Positions 35,942 through 47,444 of a DNA stretch of 64,000 nucleotides are shown here, in pieces. The notes below the pieces were generated by a model that saw only the letters and a list, made by a program, of their open reading frames with translations, was not told the DNA's origin and made no database searches. The stretch lies in assembly GCA_022813625.1 (NCBI GenBank), contig JAKLMB010000048.1:69628-133627 (forward strand), in the 5' to 3' direction. Both the position numbers and the translations under genes were made by a program. The DNA comes from Aaosphaeria pasadenensis (taxonomy: Eukaryota > Ascomycota > Dothideomycetes > Pleosporales). Each line of letters starts with the position of its first letter. Within the stretch, counting starts at the first letter, position 1.

Positions 35942-37884
35942 TTGGCTAGTACCACGATTACTGGGCAAGCTCTATTATCCTCCATTTTTTTTGAGAAGGT
36001 ATGTTATCCACCCATCAACGTACTATTGTTCCTGTACAAAACCATATCTATCTAATGAATTTCGTTGCCCATATACCCTTTCATAAATAGCGGCGTGCGC
36101 CCTTCAAGGTCGTAACTTTTGTCTGACCAACTCCTCACTTACTGTCCCCAGCTTCTCGACAGTTGACGGGATTGAAATAGCCTTCCCAACGCAGCCTTCT
36201 TTCGTTAGGTTGTCATACTGCCGACGTACGCCATTATGTTTCACGGCCCACAGTGGTGACCTGAACGGCTAGCCTGCTATCCTCTGGTGGCATCGTACCG
36301 TTCGCTCTAAAGCCAAGTGCAGCTACTAGATACTTCACAAGCATCTCTCGGGCCTTCACATCCAAAATTTCAGCATTAGGTTTGAGAGTGAATTCTGAAA
36401 CCCTACATTCGGTTTGATTTATCCTCAGGGTCTTTATTGGAGAGACTCGGTCCTAGCGACATTGCGAACAAAATCCTTGGATGTAAAGTGTATATTTCAA
36501 GGCCTTCGCGCCCTAGCATCTCAACCGACACTTGTGTGAAAAGAATGCTGGCCGAGTTACTCAGGCCATGCCTTCTACTTATCAGACATTGTGCTACCCT
36601 CACAGTCATGGTCGTCGAGACGCTCAGGTGTCAGCATGCGGTCGTTGTTATTTACGTTTACGCTTCGGCCCCTGTAGAATAAATAGAAACATGGATATCA
36701 CCCTCGAGGTATGCAGAGATTCACTCTACGAAAGAGCGGCTATTTGTCTAGTCTGCCAGGTTGTGAACGAATATGCGAGTTCTGGGCTCGAGCGATTTTG
36801 ATTTAATAGTCTTGGACGTTTCGCAAGCCTTGATATCAGAATGACCAGCTGGGACAATAGGCGCTGATGGCGCGGAAATTTCTGTATGAAAAATGCACCA
36901 AGAGCACCTGAAGAATCGCTTGTTGTCGAGATAGTCATTCTTCGAATGCAAGCACTTGTATCGGACCTAATGGTAGAAGAACTACTTTGCTGTTGATCTA
37001 CAGAAGTCACCATTGTGGATACATCTTTGTCTGTATTCTATGAGACTAATGCAACTATGCATACCTTATACAGTGTTATAAATATGTAGCTCGAAGGTAT
37101 GGTCGCTTCAAGGTAAAGAAGCGCAAAACAATAGTGATGACATGTTGTAAATACGAAAGTCTATGCCCAGTATCAGATTTTATTGTCTTGAAAAGAAGAG
37201 GAAAGGAGAGGAGAGAAGCATTAAGAAAGTGAATAACGCTGTCAAATACTGGTTTCCAGAGATTTCGCTCCCCAGGTCTACTCTTCCAGTCGATTTAAGA
37301 TTGCCAGGGGGCGGGCTCGGTGACAAGGTAAATTGAACATGCTTAGCCAAGTCTACTTGCATTGCAGTCCTAATTTGCGTTCATGTTCTAGTCGAAAAGG
37401 CATGGAGAAGGCTTGCGGGAAACCCAATTGGTCCTTTGTGTAGAGAAAGGATTCGTTGCATTCAATAGAAATTCTCCTCAAAATGTACTCAAATCGCACG
37501 CTACCATGGAATATCTTTGAAGCTTTGCGATGCTGTTGCGTTCAGCACATGTAATCCGGTCATTGAAATGCCCGCTCTTTCTGGCAACATATCTCATTGC
37601 CTATCTCTCGAGCTCGTTTATGTCCTGTCAGACTTCATATGCCTTCTCCTGGACAGAGCTCAGCACAGAGCGCTATAGCAGTATTTGAAAATGAAGAGTT
37701 TATATCACCAGAGTAACATTTAGGTGCAGCAATACATCCGAAGTAATTATTTTCAACACGTCATCGTTAGAGCCACATTCCGCAGTGTCCCGTTCATCGA
37801 ACTGAGCAACACGTTCATGCCACCTGTGCTACACAACCACTACTTACATTCCCACCGAAAGTTAATTGATCCAAATGATTACGT
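35942..37884. other. 1.9 kb convergent intergenic region with gene relic
   Basis: Lies between the 3' ends of VPS71 and TSR3. The only interpretable content is the decayed coding sequence at about 36080-36700 on the minus strand, described separately. The rest (36.7-37.9 kb) shows no supported gene. Confidence 0.5.
36080..36700 (-). pseudogene. Short-chain dehydrogenase relic and adjoining decayed exons
   Basis: On the minus strand, after an acceptor-like TATTCTACAG, one frame (about 36670-36571) reads GRSVNVNNNDRMLTPERLDD and on to SDK, then a TAG where the SDR family has Trp. A second frame (about 36565-36406) continues GLSNSASILFTQVSVEMLG and EGLEIYTLHP...SLGPSL. These match the VNVSSxxH...FDD...KWxAYGQSKTANILF...LHPG...SLG run of fungal short-chain dehydrogenases. 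The catalytic Ser, Tyr and Lys positions are changed (NN, His, Asn) and a frameshift sits between the two parts. Further exon-like frames follow (NAEILDVKAREMLVKYLVAA near 36370-36310; YDNLTKEGCVGKAISIPSTV near 36205-36145) whose family I do not recognise. I read this as a dead gene, or two. Confidence 0.5.
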
Positions 37885-39015
37885 CTAACTACGCCTGCTG
37901 GGTGCCTTCAAAGAAGCACTTGTGAATGTCGCTGTTAGCTTTTTCTCCCGTTGCTTTGCGCTGATACCAGTTCGATCCGTTATAGGTTGTGCTTGCATGA
38001 AATCATCGAACTCATCGTCAAGACCATCTCCGTTTTGATTTGATGAACCATCCTCGTCGTCGATAATACTCTCATGTGCCTGCTCAAGGTCTGGTTTCTT
38101 GATCGCTTCAGGTTTTTCCCGTTCATTATCGTCAATAGAAGTTGGGTTCGCAAAAGGCTTGCTGGCTAGGACTCTTCGCCGTATTTCCGCCATCTCCTCC
38201 TCTTCATCATCATCATCGGATTCGGGTAGATCATATGACCTTTGATGTTCCATCTCTGCATCGCTGTCTTCGCCATCCTCGCCACTCTCTTCCTCGGAGT
38301 CATCCACTGGTCTTCTATTCAGATTTCCACCTGCCCATGCATCCTCTTCCTTTCCAGTTTCTTTATCTTCTCGACTTTTCGAATATTCCCGTTCTATCTT
38401 TTCCAGCCAAACTTCCTCCGCTTTCTTGATATCATCCTCGTCCTGGCAGGCTGCATACCTCTTTAGGAGCGATGCGTTGATATCCAAGAAAGCTTCGCCA
38501 TATGAAAAGCTTGCTAGAATTTCTTCTGCCCACTCCTGATGACCGCAGATGAAATAGCAAGCTGCAAGAGCCTCCACACAATTGAGACGCCACGGTCGGC
38601 CATAATTGGTTGGATTGGCTGCCACAAGGTATGGGAGCAAGCGTTCACATTTTCCCCCAATGCGATTGAAAGGCACTTCGTCTATGCGGTTCCAAGAAGC
38701 CTCAACAACCGCTGCACCATAGGTTTCAAGTAGCTCTCGGTCATTGGGAGCCAGAATCTTCTTAGCCTTTGGCGAAACAATGACGCCTGCAAATTTTTGA
38801 CCAACGTGCAATTCGCGCATGAGACCGAGGCGAATGAGCTTTTTACCACTACAGCGCTTCGCATCGCAGTGACCCAGATCCCAGCAAGCAGCTTTGAATG
38901 CAGGCTTGCTACCTCCGGTATCACCATCGAGATTTTCGGGCCGCGTCCCACGCGGGCGCGCAGGGTTAGAGTACTTTTTGCCGGATTTGTTGAACTCTTT
39001 CTTATGGCGCACCAT
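37885..39015 (-). CDS. TSR3: 18S rRNA aminocarboxypropyltransferase Tsr3
   Basis: Single exon of 376 residues. The N-terminal RLI-like domain and catalytic core are conserved: AACWDLGHCDAKRCSGKKL, VVEASWNRIDEVPF, RLLPYLVAANPTNYGRPWRL and NCVEALAACYFICGHQEWAE. Tsr3 transfers the 3-amino-3-carboxypropyl group from S-adenosylmethionine to a hypermodified pseudouridine in the 18S rRNA decoding site, late in 40S assembly. After about residue 215 the protein becomes an acidic, Glu/Asp-rich disordered tail typical of fungal Tsr3. The basic N-terminus (MVRHKKEFNKSGKKYSN) may be a nuclear signal. Confidence 0.95.
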   Translation of the reverse strand: MVRHKKEFNKSGKKYSNPARPRGTRPENLDGDTGGSKPAFKAACWDLGHCDAKRCSGKKLIRLGLMRELHVGQKFAGVIVSPKAKKILAPNDRELLETYGAAVVEASWNRIDEVPFNRIGGKCERLLPYLVAANPTNYGRPWRLNCVEALAACYFICGHQEWAEEILASFSYGEAFLDINASLLKRYAACQDEDDIKKAEEVWLEKIEREYSKSREDKETGKEEDAWAGGNLNRRPVDDSEEESGEDGEDSDAEMEHQRSYDLPESDDDDEEEEMAEIRRRVLASKPFANPTSIDDNEREKPEAIKKPDLEQAHESIIDDEDGSSNQNGDGLDDEFDDFMQAQPITDRTGISAKQREKKLTATFTSASLKAPSRRS

Positions 39016-39372
39016 GATGGGGTTTATAAGAAGATCTCGCAGTTAGAGGAAGTCGGCGTGAACTGTAGGGCAAATATTGTTCTGAAAACGCATCGAGGGG
39101 CTGAGTTGTCTTTATCGATAAGTACCTAGGCACGTGCTAGGTAACCAATGTGCTTGATTAGTCATCTAGAATTTGGCACCCGACCAATTGGATTGCAAGC
39201 AAGATTTAGCTTTTTGATCGCATTGACCATCACGATCAAAATAGAAAGAAACTATCATCTTCGTCATACTATGTCATTTGACTTCTGTCACGGTTCTTCG
39301 ATATAGATACCCTTTTCGCAAAAGTGATCGCTGGCGTGCAGCAACACTAATCATTCCCTCTAATCTGCAGGG
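39016..39372. other. TSR3 upstream / GGA downstream spacer
   Basis: 357 bp in tandem orientation, holding the TSR3 promoter. An imperfect palindrome, ACCTAGGCACGTGCTAGGT, lies at 39124-39142. Confidence 0.6.
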
Positions 39373-41736
39373 TTAAGGTACGCCTAAACTACTAATCTCT
39401 CCCATCTCATCTTTCCTGATGCCGCCAACCGAATATGCTACTTTCCACCTCATCTTAACATTACTGCCTTGGCCGCGTTGCACACCGATAAGTCTGATGT
39501 TCTGTGAAATCCCGTTCTGCTGCTTTGGACCTAACGAGACGCTTGATTGGTGCTCCATCTGTTGCTGATATGCCTGTCATAATGTAAGTACAAGGCTATA
39601 TCTTGATGTTGTGCTTGATATACCTTTGAGACTGCTGACTGGAACGTAAGTTCGGTGACGGGGACTGGCGTATTATTTGAGATCCGAGATTTAATCAATA
39701 ATGTAGTGTCTGATTCTCTGGATACTGAAAAATGAATGCTGATGGCGCTATTGATAACGACAATCTCTTTCGAGGTGTCTGGAACAGCGGATGTAAACGT
39801 CCAATCGTCGTCGTCAGTGGCAGCAGCAGTGCTTTGCCCAGTGAAAGCACTGGGGCTCGACGCATTGCCTAGCAAATCGACGCTTCCAGAGGGCTTCGGT
39901 GAGGGTTGCGACTTGATAGATTGCTGGAACTGGAAGGGCGAGGCCTGCCGTGGAGCTTGTGAGGACAAAGCAGCGAATGGGTCAGGTGTTGAGCGAGCGG
40001 GTTGTGAAGATGGTGCAGTTGTAAGAGACGATGCCGGAACTGGCAATGGCGATGCTGCTTGTGAAGGAGGACCCGACCCAAAGAGATCGACGATGGACTG
40101 GGCTGCACCAGGTTGTTGATTATGTCCCTGCTGACCGGAGAAACCGGATAGGCCCAGGACTGCACTTTATATGAGCAATCACACAATGTTATAATCAGTA
40201 GGCGACGTACCTGAGCCGTTTGAACCGCCCAACGAGATGCCGCCGGTCTGCCCGTAGTCATTTCCACCAAGCGACAAGCCCAGAAGATCATCTTCCAAAG
40301 CGTTACCCTTTGGACGAGAGGGTGCTTGTTCGTCTGCTGCTCTGCCTGCATTGGCTGAGGCACTCGTGGGCTCGGGATCGCCAAAGTCTATCAAATTAAG
40401 TGTATTATTCGCACCCTTAGATACACCAGCTCCACTTGAGCCTAGCGTTCCCTTGGGTATGCGATTTGCTGCTTCGACGTCGCCCTTTTTGATGAGTTTG
40501 TACCGCTCAATTGTCCGATGTATGCTATCGTTAATCTCCAAAAGCTTAGCAACCGCTTCATGATCCTCGGAATCCTCTTCACACATCTTGCGAATTTTTG
40601 GTTGAGCACTCTGCAACGCATTTGCAAGTTCCTATAGTTGATGCTGTAAGCAGAGTTTATCTGGAGAACTTCAGCGATACGAACCTGGAAAACGTCACCC
40701 TCCTTAATTTCGTCTCCCGCCCTGTAGCCTTGGAGCATCTCCTCGAGAAGTCTTGCTTTCTGTTGTATCTTGCCAACTTCTTCGGCAGCCTTGGCCCTCC
40801 AATCTGTTTTATTCCGAGTATCGTAGCCCGCCATGACTTTCATCAATTTGTTGGCTTCTTGCAGATCTTGTGGACCACCCCTGCGTATTAGTTCTTGTAA
40901 TTTCGCAGACTGTGCCTCCCGCTCCTCCTCTTCCATCTCCTCCGCAGACCTGAGATTCTATCAAGAAAAAGTTAATTCGCCAAGCTCTTATGCTAACCTA
41001 CCCATAAAACTTACATCACTGGGGTTAAGGACTGCTGCATCCTCCTTGCGAATTTGGGGGAAAACGTAGCCCTTGAAACTAAGCAACCGGTGCATGTCTC
41101 TTATGAAACCCAGGTCATCTTTATGACGTGAGGTCTGACATATCGTCTGGCGCCATTCCTCAATCAACTCGAGTATCCGATTCTGTACCCGGGATGAATG
41201 TACAGGCGGTCGTTCTGGAAAGCGTCGAACCAGTTCGTTGAGAAACTCTTTCGTACTGATTTGGAGATGAAAAGGATAGCCGCAGTTCTTGACGCATATA
41301 TCGAGAAGCTATAATAGATAAGTTAACGTGTACGCGTGGGCAGAGGCGGGGCAGGCAATTGTACGTTGAGGGCGAGTAAAGAAACGTTCGGGTTGCGGTG
41401 GTTGACGTAGTGCACGATGGCCACAGCGGCTTCCCGAGGACTAAGGGACAATTCATCAGACAACTATATACAGGTTCGTTGAGTAACAAGACGCATACGC
41501 AGATCCCTTCTTCGCATTGATCAGATCGGTGATCTCGAGGTTGAGGGCTAGATTTGGCTCGAAGTTTTGGGGGTCACAAGCATTCACTACAGAAAAGGAA
41601 TAATTAGTTTGCTTTCGTTCGAGATTCGAGGGTTAGAAGTAAACTCACGGATGAATCGCTGTAGCTGCGAGGTGGGAGCTTCCCCGAATGCGCCATAGCG
41701 GTCTCTAGCCGCCATGCGCGCCGACGCGGCCTCCAT
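39373..41736 (-). CDS. GGA: GGA-type clathrin adaptor (VHS-GAT-GAE)
   Basis: Eight minus-strand exons: 41736-41649, 41586-41499, 41440-41365, 41308-41015, 40957-40685, 40631-40211, 40159-39624 and 39573-39373, encoding 658 residues; every junction phase agrees. The VHS domain at about residues 15-155 contains NFEPNLALNLEITDLINAKK, LLDICVKNCGYPFHLQISTK and EFLNELVRRFP. A GAT domain follows at about 190-330 (KMCEEDSEDHEAVAKLLEIN and the helices before it), which binds Arf-GTP and ubiquitin. The hinge contains LIDFGDP and other Asp/Phe motifs for clathrin and AP binding. The C-terminal gamma-ear (GAE) is at about 530-658. GGAs sort cargo from the trans-Golgi to endosomes. Two alternative start Met codons (residues 1 and 8) are possible. 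Confidence 0.92.
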
Positions 41737-42869
41737 CGACGGCGAGCGAAGATAACAAGTTTGAATATACCAGACAATGTATCGAAAGGTAGAGAATTCG
41801 AATGGGTGCGTGTACAAAGGGAGCGTGGAACGAAGAATGCGGTGGGTGAGGTGCCTAACCGACGACCGGCTGGTGTAGGTAAGTGGGTGGATAGATGCTT
41901 GAACTTCGAATTGGATCAATTGAGCATAGCGGGGCGGGTGGCGGTAGTGCGCTTGTGGATACAGCCACAGTTTCTACTGTCACGGACACCTTTAAAGGCG
42001 TGACCGACTTGCAGTCTTTACACAATACATACACTGTGACTAACTTATACGATACATTTGTCCATTTCCATTTCATTTCAGAGTCTGAACCGCTGTCGAT
42101 TATCATTATTGAACTATGATCAATTTCACCAAAAGCTTCGTTTATAGAGCAGCTGGCACAGGCTCATCGGTATTCATTTTTATCACTCAAATTGCAATTA
42201 TTCAGAGTATCTTCTCTTATTACCAGCAATAGGAACATAGTAACCGTCACATTGCTTTACTGTTATCAATATGAAGCCTACAAGGCGTACAACCTGGTAC
42301 TTAACGAAGAATGAAACAAAATACGCAAGGTAAACTAATATCAATGAGATCGGCTAGAGGGCAAAATCAAGTCTGCGATCAATAAAATATCAAGGCCGTC
42401 CGGGCATAGTAAACGGAAGAGTAAATCTCCCCTGAAAAGAAATCGAATGATTCTAGGTTAGAATAAAAGTTGTCACATCCGCATTCGATTGCTCACCAGC
42501 AGGCAAGCATTGTCAGCGTACAGTGCATGATGGATACCACTGCCATTATTGCTATATCTTTTAACGGGTTAGTTTGTACCGCCCTTTTGAATGCCTACAC
42601 TCCTGCCAGGCTTCTGTGAAAGACCACAAACTGGGCGGACATGATGATACAATGAAAACATGTTTACAAGACTTGGATGTACCAGATACTTCCAGAAGGC
42701 GTAGGGGTCAAACTGAGGTGGTTTGTATCGCTGGAAAAGCTTCGAGTCAGTTCTGAAGTCAATTGATGGTCTACTCCGCAAGTACGTACTCAACAGTGTG
42801 GAAAGCGATTTGGAACAAACATGTTAGAAAGCATGATCTCCCATTGGCGAAGAGAAGGGGCTACATCAT
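41737..42869. other. GGA promoter and MDM35 3' flank
   Basis: 1.1 kb. A minus-strand frame at 42569-42793 (about 74 codons) has no start context or domain I recognise. No gene is supported. Confidence 0.45.
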
Positions 42870-43362
42870 TTATCGTCTCTATTATTGGTTAGGCGCGACC
42901 TTTGCAACGATGGGAGTTCACGTACCGGTTTCATATGCTCGGCGTCATTGTCACGATTATCTTCTCGTGCATCTTTGAGCATGCTGTCGATCCCTCGCGC
43001 TCTTAGAGCTTTCTGCTCACAACGAATCAGTCTCGAGGTTGTTACGCTTGATCTTCTGCAGCTTGTACTCACAGTCAGACACTGTTCATACTGCTTGAAT
43101 AACGGCTCGCATTCGTCCGAGGTAGATGTTCCTCGAAGAAACTCTATTCGCCGTCAGAAAATCATATTAGACACGCATGAGCGGGTCCCTTTTTACTCTC
43201 GCTGTACCACTTCAGGAAACAGTTGTCGTAACGTCTTAACAAAAGTTAGTTGGCAAACTTCCATTGAGAGGTGGAGCGTCAGAATTCACCACAACAAAAG
43301 TTGTACAAAATGAACACTCACTCTTTCACTTCGTTACATTCTGGTGCAAGCGATGCCGACAT
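42870..43362 (-). CDS. MDM35: Mdm35/TRIAP1 twin CX9C intermembrane-space protein
   Basis: Five very short minus-strand exons, 43362-43322, 43234-43197, 43143-43073, 43012-42926 and 42878-42870, encode 81 residues; all phases agree. The spliced protein begins MSASLAPECNEVKERYDNCF and continues LKWYSEKFLRG...DECEPLFKQYEQCLTKALRARGID. The two CX9C pairs are present (Cys9/Cys19 and Cys39/Cys49). Mdm35 enters the mitochondrial intermembrane space through Mia40 oxidation and partners Ups1/Ups2 to carry phosphatidic acid and phosphatidylserine between membranes. The last exon is only nine bases (two Arg codons and TAA). If its 47-nt intron (GTACGT donor, CCTAAC branch site) were retained, the protein would instead end at 42866. 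Divergent from RRP6, with 269 bp between the two start codons. Confidence 0.9.
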
Positions 43363-43631
43363 GATCGGATTTGCAAAAGTTATGTTTCTAGTCAAATGGT
43401 TGTATCGTGTTTGCATTAGGTACCCAGTGAGCTCAGACAAAGGCTGGTTCCTATCGATAAGAAGTGCCAAGGCGTACAACTCTAAATTTCTAGAGCCGAT
43501 TTCCACGCTTCTTCTCCAGACATCTTCGCAGCAGCCCGTCCGCAGCCGCGCTTCAGACAGCTCACCAAGTTACCGCACGAGATACGCCTGGGCGAGGGTG
43601 CTCATGCCAGCCGATCGCGAAGTATAACACA

Positions 43632-46197
43632 ATGGAGTCGTTCAAAGCGCTCCAAGACACTGTTTCTGCTGCGCTTGTCTCCACAACACGCGCCGCAACC
43701 CAGCTTAGCAAAACCGACATATCGTTCCAACGCTCACTGGACACAAAGGTTGCTGTTTCATTGGATGCTCAGAATGCGCGGCTTCTTAAACTCGCGCAAC
43801 GGCTTTTGGAGAATGCTGCAGCGAGCCCGGACGCTGTAGGTTCAAAGCTTCCTGATACCGAAGCCATAGACGGCAATTGGAAGGGGATTGTTGATATTAT
43901 CGACAGTTTACTTGAAAAGGCCGATACGAGTCTCGACGAATACACAGGCGTAGTGAAGCGTTTGAGTCCTTCGGTGGATCATGTAAGATGCGAAATGATT
44001 CTTCAGGCCAACACGTTAATGAGTTATAGGTTACCAACATCGCAACGCCGCGCAATACGAAAGTGCCGAAAGTCACCCAGAAGCCTCAACTATCATTTGA
44101 ACACATTCCCCAAAACAACGAATCCGGTGGTTTCCGTCCATTGATGACGTACAAGCCTCATACCCAAACATCATTCGCCGAGTCTCTGCGGACCTTTAGA
44201 GACACGAATAATAGAGAGCAGTGAGCGGCCAGCGGATCATACCATCTTGCGCACTCTACTAATACCTGATAGATATCCTCACCCCTATCAGACCGAGATC
44301 GAGGCTTACGACTATCCAATGTCGGTATACAAGAAATCTGATCCCAAATTGTTTCCTCCTTTCGAGTCCACGACTGCCACATTTGTAGACACACCCGAGG
44401 CTCTGGCAATGATGTTGGAAGAACTCAAGAAGGCCAAGGAAATTGCTATTGATCTGGAACATCATGACAATCGCTCTTATATTGGTCTGGTCTCATTAAT
44501 GCAGATCAGTACGCGGGAACAGGATTGGATCATTGATACCCTCCAACCTTGGAGGCGGAGATTAGAGTGCCTAAATGAAGTCTTTGCAGACCCTAGCATT
44601 TTAAAGGTGCTACATGGGGCCTACATGGATATAATCTGGCTTCAACGCGATCTAGGCCTCTACATTGTAGGGCTTTTCGATACATACCATGCCGCGAGAT
44701 CTTTAGGGTATCCCGGTGCTAGTCTGGCTTTTCTACTTAACAAATTCGTCAACTTCCAGGCCCAAAAGCAATACCAGATGGCCGACTGGCGCGTGCGGTA
44801 CGCAACAATTGGAGTCATTGTATAAACATGTTACTAATTTATATTATAGCCCGCTTACAAGCGAACTATTCGACTACGCTCGTGCCGATACCCATTTCCT
44901 CCTTTACGTGTTTGATAACATGCGGAACGAGCTACTCGAAAAGTCTGATCTAACGGACCCTGAAAAGAACAAGGTGCTCCACGTCCTAGAGAAATCCCGA
45001 GAGACAGCGCTCCAGAGATACGAACACCCAATCTACGATGCCGAGCTTGGCCTTGGCCCCGTAGGCTGGTATCGATTGATCTCTCGAACGCCCGTTCAAT
45101 ATACCAAACAGCAATTTTCCATCTTCAGAGCGGTTCACAAATGGAGAGATGAAGTGGCACGTGAAGAAGACGAAAGTACGACATTCATTATGCCGAACCA
45201 TGCAGTTTTCACATTAGCCCGGGTTGTACCAATGGACAAAGCTGCCTTGTTCAACGCCGTACAACATGTCTCTCCAATTCTGCGCAACCGAGCCGATGAG
45301 TTAATAAAAGTTCTTACGGAGGCTGAACATCTCGAGAATGATCAACCAGAGCTCGAGGAGACATTGCAGAAAATCCATGCTATACAATTTCCAGAGTTGG
45401 AAAACCGACCCGCAGACTGCAAAGGCCGTGAAGCTACAAAGCCCACTGCAGATCAACCCATTCCATCTACAATCGATCGAGCGGTCCCCCCACTTCGTGC
45501 ACCGCAATCCAAATTCTGGGGTTCTTTGTGGTCTGGTGGAGTGTTAGATCCTCAACGACCTTTCTCGAACAGTACCATCAATCTCGCCGTGCCTCTGCCG
45601 CCACTTACAGCTGAGATATATTCAGAGGCATCAGGTTCGAACGTTGAGCAAATTGGACCGGGCATAGAAAAGGCAACATATATGGACAAATATGCCAGGC
45701 CACCAGAAGATCTACGGACAGATATCTTCATTGTGAAACAGCTAGGGGGAAAGAGAAAAAGGACGAGTGCGGAAAATGCCGACGACCAAATACTTGAAAC
45801 ACCACTACGGGAATCGTTCTTGAGCGACAGTGGTACGGATGCGACGGAAGCGGATCAGATCATGCTCAACGAGTATCCGAGCAATCTGAAGTTGCAAGAC
45901 AAGAAGTCCAAGAAGCAAAAAAAGTCGTCAAAGAGGACCGCGAAGACCAAAATTGAGGGCGAGAGCAGATCACCAAAAGGGGACCCTGATACCGATGTCG
46001 CATTTGACTACTCAACAGCCCCTTCTGTCCTCAATGCCCGTACAGCCGACAAAGGGAGGGAAAAGATTAAGCAAAGAAAGGATAAGGAGAGAAAGAATAG
46101 TGGCTTCAACCCGTATGCTAATTCGGCGGATGCGCCCAAGGGACTAGGTCGATCACAAAAAGAGGGTCCGGGAAGGAGTAAGACGTTCAGTAACTAA
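43632..46197 (+). CDS. RRP6: Nuclear exosome 3'-5' exoribonuclease Rrp6
   Basis: Four exons, 43632-43982, 44030-44220, 44273-44797 and 44850-46197, encode 804 residues. The N-terminal PMC2NT domain (about residues 10-110) binds the Rrp47 cofactor. The DEDD-Y exonuclease domain spans about 215-400, with Asp241 and Glu243 in IAIDLEHHD, the third acid in LHGAYMDIIWLQRDLG, and Tyr365 and Asp369 in FDYARADTHF. The HRDC domain follows at about 443-515. The C-terminal tail is basic and low-complexity (KKSKKQKKSSKR and further Lys/Arg clusters), suited to binding the exosome core and nuclear import. It trims rRNA, snoRNA and snRNA precursors and degrades aberrant nuclear RNA. The length is typical of filamentous fungi. 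Confidence 0.95.
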
Positions 46198-46318
46198 GAT
46201 ACCCGATAGTCACGGCCGTCGGGATACGATCGTGGGAGAGGTCTGGAGCGATCTTGTACTTTTATGCTTGTTTTAACTTTACCATAACTCGATACTACCG
46301 TGTCCATAACCACTGCAT

Positions 46319-47444
46319 TCACGCAATGATTCCATTCAGGGTCCTGTAGAAGATGCCAAAGTTCCCTGAGCCATCTTTACCCCCTTGGTCGCCTTTTACG
46401 TTGTCTAGCACAGCGAAGATTACATCTTCCCACCAGCCACCCCTAAACTCATTCTCTCTCAGTACATCTGCAAAGCAGTTGGCTATTTCCTGGGGAGGGT
46501 TCATGAACGCGCCACATCCCATGGCGCCAAGCACAATTTTCCTATGTTGCTTCATGGCAGCGATTCGCAACACGATTCTAATCTTTTCCTTGGTAGTGTC
46601 TACATCTACGACACTAGCAAAGCCGCCAGCAGCCGTGATTTCTGGTCGTCGCAGTGCTGCTACAGAGATGACTGAAGTGACTGGAAGAGATTCGGCAGTC
46701 GTAGAAGGGTAGAGCAGTTGATGGCCGCTTCCAGGACCCATTGCTGTGCGTATGAGGATGCAGTGTGGCGTGTATAGTAGAGAAAGGCAGGGGATGGGGT
46801 AGAATCTTGGAGATAAGGCAAGTGAGAGTGATGACCGGTAGCAAAGAGCCTCTGGCCAGCGGATCAGGAAGTTAGCAATGTGTTCATTCGATCATATGGA
46901 TGCACCCGTCTACCTACGAACCTTCTTGGGCAAGAGCACCATTCAACCAGCCTCCACCTGGGTGTAGCTCCGATGCTAGGTTGAGAACTGCCACAGGCTT
47001 CAATTCGATGTCGCCATTATCTCCTGCTCTTGGTATGACGGAGGCAACCTTGGTATCGGGCTGTAATTCAAGGGCTGCATCGAATGTGTCCTGGTCGCAA
47101 ACCCGAACGCGAGTACCCTTCATTCCGGCTTGGAGGTCATCGTCTGGAAGTGTAAAACCTGGGCAATCTTTCGCCTCGAGGGTTCCTAGGTACCGTGCAT
47201 GGTGAATTGAAGTCGCTGTAGGATCCAGGCCTTTGATATCGGCCAGAATATCTGGCAGTACGGCGGTGGTCTCTGCCGCCACGGCACGCAATTCATTACG
47301 GCGTTGCATGGCAGCTGGTGAAATCCTGCGGCGACCGTGGCCACGACCCCGTCCACGGCCATGCCCACGTTCGTATCCAGAAGATCTAAGAGGACGTGTT
47401 GGAGACGCCTGATGAAAAAATTCTCGAATGTCTCTATCTGACAT
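46319..47444 (-). CDS. PARG-like macrodomain protein (DUF2263, TIGR02452)
   Basis: Two minus-strand exons, 47444-46922 and 46851-46319, encode 351 residues; the 70-nt intron is phase-consistent and joins NGALAQE to EALCYRSSL. The core matches the microbial-type poly(ADP-ribose) glycohydrolase / DUF2263 family: VAVLNLASELHPGGGWLNGA followed by AQEEALCYRSS contains the GGG-x(n)-QEE loop that binds and hydrolyses ADP-ribose. The C-terminal KIVLGAMGCGAFMNPPQEIA is the usual second loop. It would remove poly(ADP-ribose) or bind ADP-ribose. The N-terminus starts MSDRDIREFF and carries a Gly/Arg-rich RGHGRGRGRGHGRRR stretch at about residues 26-40, which could bind nucleic acid. Confidence 0.85.

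Noticed and set aside
42569..42793. Possible small gene downstream of MDM35 on the minus strand
   Set aside because: Begins at or near an ATG but has no domain, no splice partner and sits where the MDM35 3' end is expected.
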